This document shows positions 55,403 to 64,000 of a stretch of 64,000 nucleotides of DNA, in pieces. The stretch comes from Notospermus geniculatus (Eukaryota; Nemertea; Pilidiophora; Heteronemertea; Lineidae). The stretch is taken from assembly GCA_002633025.1 (NCBI GenBank), contig NMRB01001444.1, forward strand, positions 65,968 through 129,967. Direction: 5' to 3'. The notes beneath the pieces are model-generated. The model was not told the DNA's origin and searched no databases. It saw only the letters and a list, made by a program, of their open reading frames with translations. A program made the translations under genes and the position numbers. How positions within the stretch are numbered: the first letter of the stretch is position 1; the number at the start of each line of letters is the position of its first letter.

Positions 55403-55795
55403 GGGCCATATTCATAAAGGGTGTTTGGCCTAATTACAAATTCTGCACTACACAGGTTAAAGGCCTAGAAAACTATTGTTCTGCCTTCTGTATGCTGCCT
55501 CATCTCTGGCATTTACCCACAAGATGATCACACGCGTCTAACTTTCCTGCGTCTCAGTGTGGGAGGACAAAAGAAGTGTTGGACAAATTCTAGACAAGCC
55601 TGCCTGATCGTTTAACTTTTCCTTTGTCCTCTTGGAATGAGACGCAGGAATGTTGTACACGTGTGATTATCCTGCGGGTGAACGCCTCTGATGAAGCACC
55701 ATACAGACATCAGACAATAGTTTTCTAGGCCTTTAACCTGTGTAATGCAGAATTTGTATGCTGATCAGGCCGAACACCCTTTATGAATATAGCCC
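55403..55795. mobile_element. Palindromic MITE inside the transposon
   Basis: GGGCCATATTCATAAAGGGT is mirrored by the inverse of GGGCTATATTCATAAAGGGT, and the arms stay paired (CTACACAGGTTAAAGGCCTAG / CTAGGCCTTTAACCTGTGTA). The end words resemble the MITE at 28144. Confidence 0.75.
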
Positions 55796-57511
55796 TATAT
55801 GTTTACAAAAGACTTGTAAGATTGCACACTTTTCAGGCAATGACTAGTCTTAAAACAGAATGATTCACAGTTCACTCATCATCATCACAGCACCTTACAC
55901 ACATTGGCCGCACGATCCCAAACTGTTGACGAAGTTCTCCCAACATTCCAGTTTCAAGGTCTGCCAGATTTTCAAGCGTACCACAGTATACACAACAATT
56001 TTCCATGACTGTCTGTACACCTGAAAAAATGAGGAAAACAATTCACAACAATGCAAGAGCTTTGGATCAACCTGGAGCACTCAGCTATTAAAACCTTGCC
56101 TAAGTCATCTTAGTCTAAGTTGATAAAAGGTCAAAGTCATCACCCAATGACAAAGGTTTTTTAAAAATCACTCAGTATCTATCATGTTGGTGTGTGGGTG
56201 ATTTTTGAGAATTTGTGTCATTCTCATATTTACCATATGCCATAAGGGAAATGTTTATTTTGATTAATACCTGCATAGTATGTAGATTCGATCTGTGTAC
56301 TGCAACGCATTCCCTGGCGGACAACAATCTTTTCATGGTACTCGTGGCCTTCTTGGAAAAGGAAAGAACCACAGCTGTACGACAACTCTTCCTTAAGCCT
56401 CCGTAGCCCTAGAGCCTCCCGTGATGTCAAACAGGCCTTACTGTATACAACACGCCTCTTCTGGCATTCCTCACACTCAATGAAATCCCGGACCTTTGCT
56501 GAAAAAGATTTGTGGTCAAATTTTACGGGCTAGATCTTCGAGTATTTTGGGTTCAACAGCTGAAATCAGATGACCTGCCATCATTCATTTAGCTCATTTT
56601 TTAGGCCCAAGGACAAAACCCCCCAGTATATGATAATGCCCCAACTGATGCAACAACACTCCAGTTCCATCCTCTCCCTGGGAGAATTTACAGACATCTG
56701 AGCAGCTACCAAACACATTATGACTAGGGGTCATCTTTAATATGGCAGCCAAGTAGCTTTTTATGCACACCAACTAGGTGAGACAGTGTGAAGGGTCACG
56801 ATACAAAAGAAAGACTGGTGTACTCATTTTTAAGGGCATTGTCATAGAGACAACTTACCTGCAACAAGCAATGACTTGTGTCCTTTGTCATAGTCGGTGG
56901 TCCATACTGGTTTATCCTTCAACGACGGGCGATCGAAATCGTCAGTATCTTCAGCATAGACCTCTTCAAAAGGTTTGAATCCTTCCTTCTTCTTGTCATG
57001 GACCGGGTCGGGCAGAAAGTGGAGCTCCTCAAACTCCTTCTCTGGGAGCCGAGGTGGGCAAAGTTGACAATAAGAACAGGGGTCTTCAAGTGGGCACTTC
57101 TTGAGCTGCAATAGAGAATACTCTATATGAAACCAAGCACATCCAAAATCAATGGTGCATTCTCTACTTCAGTGTAACAGAAAACAAGGGTGCAAGGATT
57201 CTGAATGAAGTTTCAGTGCTACAATCCCAATCCAAGTGGCATTCCTCAAGGTAAGGAGACGTTGGACCAGCAGTATTTCATACCTGATATGAGTAGTGAC
57301 GCTCCCTGGAATGTCTAGCATCTCTGCGCATCGTCTTCATTGCTGTATGCAATTAAACAAAAGATGAAATAGATCTCATATTTTATTCACTAATTTCCAA
57401 AGTAATGATTTACCACAGGCAAATGAATTGTTTTTACACCATTTCGGCAAAACAGACACAAAAACACCCAACCCCTTAGAATTATAACACCCTTTTCTGA
57501 TTCTCTAATTT

Positions 57512-57795
57512 TAGGTGGCATGAGTGTTGGACTTGGCACAAAGCGTGCATCATCGCTTGTGCTATCTAGTACTCCAGACATGCGAGCCAGTACTAGTCAC
57601 AGCTCGATTACACCAGCGAAGGAAGCCAAACTACCCCCTCCTCCTCAACCAAAGAAAAAGAAGGGCCTTCCGGAAACCGATGAAACTGAAAACCTCTCGA
57701 CGCAGGAACTCCAGCGCCCCGTACTCCTCGAACAACTTAAACTGATACGGATGCAACAAGAGCAAATCTCCGCTTCAAAGTCAAATTCTATGTAA
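57512..57795 (+). CDS. Plus-strand terminal exon within the transposon
   Basis: After CTCTAATTTTAG (good acceptor) the frame reads MSVGLGTKRASSLVLSSTPD, a Pro/Lys stretch (PPPPQPKKKKG), then a helical, Leu-rich end (LSTQELQRPVLLEQLKLIRM) and a stop at 57795. This looks like the C-terminus of a DNA-binding or accessory protein with a coiled tail. Being antisense inside the main gene's gap, it may be the transposon's second gene. Upstream exons were not found and no family is recognised. Confidence 0.45.
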
Positions 57796-57985
57796 TCAAA
57801 CGAGCTGTCAATTACAAAATGTTCACATAATAGTCCAGTAAATTTAAGCGAAAATTCGGGCGAACCGGGAACAAATTGCAACAGAAGTTTTTTTTGCTTT
57901 ACATGTTTTATCAGGTCACCTTGGACATCATATCCAAAATCCGACAAAATCGGACTGCGGGAACCCACTTAATTTGCATATTCTA

Positions 57986-58440
57986 TTTTGTGAACTGACT
58001 TCAACGTTGGACGCCGATGGACGCAACAGCTGAGCTTTCTACAGGAGAGTGGGACCCGATGTACAGCTAACTTTGTAACGGTTGGATTTACACCCCATAA
58101 ATGTATTACCAACAGATAGAAATATGGTGCCTCGGAACTAGACAAACACATTCTCAATTGTTTTTAGTCGTTATGTACTAAGAGATGATGCTTTTTATAT
58201 AAATTAACACAAAAATGGGTCAAAATGCATAAAATGTCAATTTCAGTTTGGTAGCCGCTTAAAACGTCCAAAGAATAGGCTTATTTGATTCCGAGGTACC
58301 ATGTTTCTATGTGTTGGTAATACATTTATGGGGTATAAATCCAACCGTTACAAAGTTAGCTGTACATCGGGTCCCACTCTCCTGTACAAAGCGCAGTTGT
58401 TGCGTCCATCGGCGTCCAACGTTGAAGTCAGTTCACAAAA
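57986..58440. mobile_element. MITE inserted in the transposase-like gene
   Basis: TTTTGTGAACTGACTTCAAC and about 150 further bases are inverted at 58285-58440. The right end lies directly after the codons for QQPSSQ, cutting exon 3. A half copy lies at 24898. Target duplication is unclear (CTA versus CTG). Confidence 0.75.
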
Positions 58441-60246
58441 CTGACTGGACGGTTGCTGTATTTTATCCTTCAAAGTCACAAATATCTCCCCAGAATAAAA
58501 TCCATCACTCAGACTCTCAGGTATGTCCACTAAGAAAGTGACAGACGGCACTATCCCACAAACGTGGAAATCGTGGTCAGTTGCAATGAGTTTTGGCCCA
58601 TTCACTAAAATGGGGGCGCCGTGGTGTGCTCGAACACCAGTGGACAGGGGGTTACCAGGTTCCCCTACAGGGATCACTGCCTTGTCGTCTACACATATCA
58701 TTGAAGCGTGGTCTCTGAGTTTGACTGCCATGAGCCTCATCATCTTCCATAAATGGCCGCAGAAGAAGGAATCTTCATGTTCCAGTCTTGCAAGTCGCTG
58801 TTGTATCGCAAACCGGACTGGTAGTTTTCCAGTGTAATTTTCCGCTGAACGACAGAATGGATTGCAGGGTGAGAAGTTGAGCCGTATCCATGAAGCGGTA
58901 GGTGCTGGAGTGTCTGGAGGAAGGCGTGTAAGTATTTGATCCCTCAAATCTCTGATCGAAACAGCAAATGGAAGGTACATCGCATCCCGACGCCGATCGT
59001 CCACAGCAGCTATTTCTTCCAGATATTTGCGAAGCTCATCCCAAAACAACTGGAAACGTGGATCTTCTGGCCGCCCGTTCATCTCACGCAAATCGTAAAA
59101 CAAGTCTGCGTCACATCCACTTGCAAGCCATGTCGCCACCCTCTTGTCAACTTCAGTCAGCTCCCTGCTTTCAGATGCAGCCTTGTCCCCAGTCAAGTAT
59201 CTAAATATGTCCCTCATCACAGCAGGTTTAATCCCAGCAGGAGTGTACTTCTCCATGAAGTCTTTTCTCATCATTCGTGTGGAAAATGTTGGTATCTCTT
59301 TCTTTACTGCTGTAAAAATCTGAATGGTCTCACTTTCCGACCGATTGGTTTCAGGCACCTTCCAAACCACGTTCATGTTTCTCAGATTCCCCCCAATAGG
59401 ATACCTAATCACAGCAATAGGAAATGGAAACTAACTTCTCAAGCCAGTGCTTTCGATCATAGCGCTCATCCGGCTCAAAATCTTCGAGGTATACAGGTTC
59501 ATAACACTGAGGTCCAGCAAGCCTGTGTTCAAGATCAACATAGGCAGATGGAATAGGCTCTTCTTTCCCTTCAATCACTCTGTAATCCCAGTTGTCTCGC
59601 AGTGACCTCACTGGTTCCGTAAACTGATGCCTCTCGTGTGTCTTCTGGCTTTGGTAATCCAGGTACTTGTTGTAGGCTATAAATGCCTTTGTCAACTCAT
59701 CCACCTTGCTCTTAAAGGTACTGAATTTGCTATTTGCGATCCATGGGAGCATCAGAACATCAGAGAGCTTGTCAATTTGGTGTTTTAGACCATCACGGGA
59801 AAGCTGAAACATAATAGTATCTATTTAGCATTCTCGCCTGTTTAAACAAGTTTAATGTTTGCCAGTCTGTGCCATTTTCTAGAAAGAGCAAGGTGTTTCA
59901 ACAGCATCATGCCCCTTTCAAAAAGAACTCTGCCTAATGTCAAGCCCAGGGGTCTGCCTTGGTTCTGTTGATACAATAACATGTACTTACCTTTGGCTTT
60001 GCCTTGTGATTGGCCTTGTAGTTATTCAGCCCTTTTATTGCACCAAAAGGCTCAGGTATTACAATTGATCTGTTGGCCAGGGTTTCGTGGTGATCATCAA
60101 TGTACCAAAGTGCATCTGAAACTGTCTGTACAACTTGCAAACCGAGGGATTCCACCTGACTATGTAGGAAACCAACGTGGAGTTCTTTGAAAACATCCAA
60201 CACCTTGTTGTATTGTATGTCCCGATCTGACATTCTTTCAGATTCT

Positions 60247-60970
60247 CTGAAAAAAAGACTTGAGGTAAAATAAAATGCTTAGAGCCAGGCGTATAAATTC
60301 ACAAAGAAAACTTATGGCAGTACCATTCTGCCAACTTCATATCACACCGCTTTTGATCCTCTGGGTGCAGGCCTACTACGTTGCGTCAGACAGTACCACA
60401 GGGACTTGATGCAAACGGGGTATGATGTTGTCAGTGAATATTGATGGATAGCACCCCCACGAAGAATGCCCCGGCCCCAGTAACATTTCTTGTGGTTAAA
60501 TACTACTATACTAGGGGGTCACAGGTCCTTACACACTTCACTGAGAATGTTCTGTACATTCACTGAGAATGTTCTGTACATTCTCAGTGGAGTGTGTAAG
60601 GACCAGCGATCCCCTACGCCCTAGTAGCCTATAGTAGGCCTAGGCCTATTTTATTTACNGGGGGGGGGGGGGGGGTGCTAGCCTCGGCTCCATCATCATG
60701 TCCATCAGGCTCAGCATTCACTACACTACTGACCATGCTGACAACGTCATCATACCCCATACGCATCAAGTCCCTGTGTGCTGGGAACAGTACAAGTAGT
60801 AGCTGATGCATTGAAATACTTCTGCAGTGTAGTAGTGTATTGCTCTGTGCACCAGTGCACTGCATGCACTGTAGTGTAGGCTATAGCCTATAGGCTGTAT
60901 GATTCATTCATTCATGCATGCATGATTGTGAAACCTCTGGCTCTGCTGGGACACTCAGGCCCTCACCTAC
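60247..60970. other. First intron of the transposon gene
   Basis: It contains a hairpin built of GGTCCTTACACAC and CACTGAGAATGTTCTGTACA repeats (60520-60605), a single N followed by a 17-G run (60659-60676) and ATTCATTCATTCATGCATG repeats. No exon is seen. Confidence 0.5.
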
Positions 60971-61933
60971 CTTGGATCGGGAAGATGCGAATAAGACCTT
61001 GATGCCTTCATGAGGACATCAAATACACTTTCTCTGGTGTTGTTATTTTCATCCGACTGAGGAGGTGTGGAGGCGGCGGGGGAATACCAAACGTCAATGT
61101 ATCGAAGCTTGAACGAGGAAGCCACTTCGACTGGCGTGTCCGACGTCAACGCAGTTGTCCCACTTTTTTCGTCCACAGAACCTTGAATTTTTACAATCAG
61201 CAACCCTGTATCCCATCCTAACGGAACGTCTTTGTTCACTAAGTCGCCAATTGTGATCGTATCATCGCTTACCTGCATGCAGGCACGGTCAAATTTTGGC
61301 CCAAGGTGACGAGTGACCATGAACCACGCCATATTGCTGGATGACAGCCTCGAGCAAGTCAGTGCCGGGTTTCTGTGCAGCTATCAGTTGGCTACTGTAC
61401 ATAGGTCTATACTATCAGTAGAGCAAAGTGAAAATCTGCGCGAGGCTGTTGGTACAGATTGGCGGATTGTCAGAAACCGCGCGTCATGCATGTCATGACA
61501 TCGATCCGACGGTAAATCATACAAACATAACAAAATAGGCCTATTTTTGAAAAATGTATTTTCGATCTCGGCCTCCTGAGCGGCGGGCGGGATAAAAATA
61601 AAAATAAATTTTTATTTTTTTCCCATTTTGTGGAGTTTTTGGAGCGGCGGGCTCGCGAAAATCCCGAAAAATAAAATTTTATTTTTTTTTCATTTTCCTA
61701 TTTTCACCTAGCGGCGGGCCCGCGAAACAAGGAATAAAAAAAGCGTGGCCTAATCAGTCAAAAAGCCCATTCGGCAGAGAATCATGGAAGAATCCTCCAT
61801 GAGAGGATTTTCCAATGAAATTCACGATGAGAAAACATGCAGCAATTGTCATTGCACTCCACCTCAGATTAACTTGCATTTGGTACGAACTGATTGCGTA
61901 TGCTCTGGTGCATTATATAAAACTAAATTTTTA

Positions 61934-62979
61934 GCTCACTGGGGTGAGCTATTACAACGGTGATGCGTCCGTCGTCCGTCGTCGTCCGTTAGCAGGGCAC
62001 GTTTCGTAACCGCTGGAGCTATTGATCTGAAACTTGGTACATATATACCCCTAGGTCAGATGACCCACGACACCAAGTTTCGGTTCCATCCGACTCTCAG
62101 TTTGGCCACCAGGTGGCGGAAACCAAAAACACAAAAAGTGCAATAACTCCTGAACTAATGACTAGATCATCTCCAAATTTTTATCAGAGGTGTAGCTAAT
62201 AAGGATACATAACATATATTACGGGTTTTTGATTTGACCTACTTTTCAAGGTCACAGAGGTCAAAGTTCGACAAAAGGGACGAACCTGCCACAGTTTGTC
62301 ATTATTTCACCGAGCGACTTCATATCTTGCATAAACATGCATTGGAGGGGTACCTTAAAAAATACCAAGTTTCGGCCCGATTGGACATCCAGTATGGCCA
62401 CCAGGTGGCGTAACCTGAAAATCAAGTAAGTGCTATTACTCGGGAATGGCTTGACGCAGAGCGCTCAAATTTGATATTTACCTCCATCTAGATGATATTT
62501 ACATGGGTGTCAAATTTCGGCCTGATTTAACTTCAAACATGGCCACCAGGTGGCGTAACCCAAAAATCATCAAAGTGCTGTAACTCAGGAACGCCTTAAC
62601 CCAAAGTGCTCCAATGTGCTATGTGGCCCCTGCAGATGACCTTTATGTCCATGTGAAGTTTCGGCCCGATCGGACATCCAATATGGCCGCCAGGTGGCGT
62701 AACCCGAAAATCATCAAAGTGCTGTAACTCAGGAACAACTTGGCCTAAAGCACTCCAATGTGCTACATGTATGTGGGCCCCCTGCAGATGACCTTTATGT
62801 GCATGTGAAGTTCCAGCCCAATCGGACATCCAATGTGGCCGCCAGGTGGCATAACCCAAAAATCATCAAAGTCCTACCTGGGAATGACTTGACCCAGATT
62901 GCTCATATGATATGTACCTCCCTCTATCATTAGACTATTACATCCAACCCAGTGAGCACATGGTCCATGGACCGTTTCA
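61934..62979 (+). mobile_element. AGCTCACC element, copy 4, with empty site in U2
   Basis: It starts GCTCACTGGGGTGAGC and ends ATGGTCCATGGACCGTTTCA. U2 at about 50500-50515 reads AAATTTTTATGGTTATGG with no insertion, so the element is bounded and TTA (61931-61933, 62980-62982) was duplicated. It has the CGTCCGTCG repeat and several GGCCGCCAGGTGGCG units, with no open frame across them. It is non-autonomous. Confidence 0.85.
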
Positions 62980-63292
62980 TTATGGTTATGGTATTTAGTT
63001 CCCCCACAATCACGTTTTTTGTAACTGTTGCGTTTTTTCTGGGACACCCTGTAGTGCATGTTTATGTAAAGAGCAAAAAAAATGCGTGGATCAAGTCTTG
63101 TTTGTGTGCACGTGCACATTATGGTTCCCGATCACAAAGTCCGGAACCATTGTTTTTGGTCATGGTGTCTGCGTGTGTGTGTAGCCGTCTGCCACGCCTT
63201 AATATATCATCTCCTTGAACAGCTACAGCGCTTTGGAAACAAATCCTACCCCCAGGTTTCTCAACCTGGGCAATCCAGTGAGTTAATCATCA

Positions 63293-64000
63293 GGGGCCAT
63301 CTATACTATAATGCGCGTTGTGGCCGCGAAAAAGGAGGTGGATTTTGTTTCAAGCTGTGGTCTCAGAAATGCGTTGAATGTTGGAAACCAATGACTTAGT
63401 AGGTGTGGATCATATTGTAAATTCCCCTCGACCGATTCTTTTTTGAAATTTTACCCCGTTTTTGGTAAAAAATGCCTTTTTGTGCCACAATCTGAACACA
63501 GGAGAGTTCCACACAGCTACTTGATAGTGTAGCCCCCTAGCGGCGATGAGACCAACTACGTACGTCCGTGCCAACTGGAGTTGATCGCATGGAACACAAG
63601 TGTATAGTGTAGCAATGTGTACATGTGTACATTTGGGAATGTTTACTTATTATTTGGGGAGTATTTTTAACCTACTTTTAGGCCAGAAAGTGATGCGGGC
63701 TTGGCACTAATCGAGCGGCGCATTCGCCATCATCTTTTTTTTTATTGCACTCTAAACCATGACACCAATTCCGTGTGAGCCGCGGAACACCCTACACCAG
63801 CTGTCTTCGGCCATCGTCTCATCGCCACATCATTACATTGCATGGGCAGTATCAGGATACTTTCCTTTCGGACAATTGCCCATGATTTCTGCCCCCCCCC
63901 CCCCATTTATCTGCCCTAGGACCTCGCATGTTCCCTTCGAAGATTTTCTGCTGAAAAATCGCTTAGCCATACCTACCAGGATTTCTACGGCAGTAGCCTA
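63293..64000. other. Unique sequence after U3; no gene recognised
   Basis: GGGGCCATCTATACTATAAT just after the U3 border resembles the inverse of TACTTGATAGTGTAGCCCCC near 63520-63540, a possible MITE. A C-run lies at 63893-63904. No exon is seen. Confidence 0.4.

Larger units (their letters stand above)
55872..61332 (-). pseudogene. Transposase-like cysteine-rich gene of the 7.3-kb transposon
   Basis: Exons (minus strand): 60971-61332, 59991-60246, about 58441-59803, 57284-57342, 56859-57105, 56271-56498 and 55872-56020. All borders are GT/AG, and phases agree within the first three and within the last four exons. Exon 1 starts MAWFMVTRHLGPKFD. Exon 3 carries the family motif ICVDDKAVIPVGEPG with DHDFHVCGIVPSV and FVTLKDKIQQPSSQ. 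The last exons hold Cys pairs (CPLEDPCSYCQLC, CEECQKRR, CCVYC, PMCVRCC), like zinc-binding ends. I know this as a large uncharacterised invertebrate family; the VDDK aspartate may be the first of a DDE triad. Damage: a one-base-type frameshift at about 59412-59440, and no region for the rest of the triad between 57342 and 58441. So it is probably inactive. Confidence 0.7.
54465..61750 (-). mobile_element. 7,286-bp DNA transposon, GGCCACGC ends, TAA duplication
   Basis: Perfect 33-bp inverted ends start GGCCACGCTTTTTTTATTCC. TAA lies at 54462-54464 and 61751-61753. In U2 (about 50290-50303) the empty site reads CTTATGTAATCAGTC, so both ends and the duplication are certain. Subterminal regions hold GCCCGCCGCT words three times on the right and AT-rich AAAATAAAATTTTATTTT blocks at both ends, probable transposase-binding sites. 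Cargo is a seven-or-more-exon minus-strand gene, a plus-strand exon and a separate minus-strand terminal exon. Three-base TWA duplications are known for PIF/Harbinger and Zator, but the encoded protein does not look like either. Confidence 0.9.
54017..63051. mobile_element. Mariner-type MITE of U3, split by two later insertions
   Basis: Left end CAGAGTGTCCCAGAAGAAAC at 54017, right end matching CAGGGTGTCCCAGAAAAAAC at 63051, TA on both sides. It is the orthologue of the U2 MITE at 49662-50576. It was opened first or second by the 7.3-kb transposon (54465-61750) and by an AGCTCACC element (61934-62979). Confidence 0.8.
52571..63292. repeat. Segmental duplication unit U3 (partial)
   Basis: It begins at a point equivalent to 47549 of U2 (AGGCCAAATACATGCATTGG) and ends where U2 ends at 50832. 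Net of two later insertions (54465-61750 and 61934-62979) it is about 2.4 kb. It lacks the part of the unit that holds D. Confidence 0.85.

Noticed and set aside
60659-60676. G-quadruplex in the poly-G run
   Set aside because: It adjoins a single N and is probably a sequencing artefact of a homopolymer.
54465-61750. The 7.3-kb block as a PIF/Harbinger element
   Set aside because: The TAA duplication fits, but the encoded protein has the VDDK and Cys-rich pattern of another family and no Harbinger core.

Overview
This is a piece of animal nuclear genome. It has spliced exons with GT/AG borders, many DNA transposons and MITEs, tRNA-derived SINEs, no operons and no Shine-Dalgarno-led genes. Frequent TAGGCCTA-like words, a repeated AGCTCACC...GTCCGTCGTC element, Harbinger and mariner relics, RecQ-like and cysteine-cluster invertebrate gene fragments suggest a marine invertebrate, probably a deuterostome (echinoderm, hemichordate or cephalochordate). 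That placement is inference from style, not from a marker gene. Assembly gaps lie at 14736-14749 and 29258-29625, with single Ns at 38001, 39406, 45689 and 60659.

Layout. 1-19.7 kb holds mostly mobile elements: a TA-flanked element with a nested hAT-like MITE, an internally deleted mariner, fold-back elements, a RecQ-like helicase relic, head-to-head SINEs, a broken GPCR piece, a PAN-like exon and tandem copies of the AGCTCACC element. 19.7-47.4 kb carries five single-large-exon genes (A at 19757-20982 +, B at 22882-23946 +, C at 33991-34953 -, D at 44018-45058 -, D' at 46366-47400 -). They align with one another from end to end and form a divergent, glycosylation-site-bearing family that I cannot match to any known family. 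Between them lie a nest of Harbinger-type MITEs (31.5-33.9 kb) and a cysteine-cluster gene (35.9-38.7 kb) whose exon was hit by four different transposons and can still be read through most of them.

43.2-63.3 kb is a segmental duplication in three copies (U1, U2, U3). U1 and U2 carry the near-identical genes D and D'; U3 is partial. Because the copies differ by transposon insertions, each acts as an empty site for the others and fixes element ends exactly. The main result is a 7,286-bp transposon at 54465-61750 with perfect 33-bp inverted repeats starting GGCCACGC and a TAA target duplication. It carries a multi-exon minus-strand gene of an uncharacterised transposase-like, cysteine-rich family. 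Its middle (the expected catalytic core) is missing and a MITE plus an opposite-strand exon sit there.

The family A-D' and the 7.3-kb transposon are the two most promising undescribed systems. Nothing in the sequence links them functionally: the family may act outside the cell (signal-peptide exon in A, conserved N-glycosylation sequons), while the transposon simply landed in a duplicate of the block that holds D.
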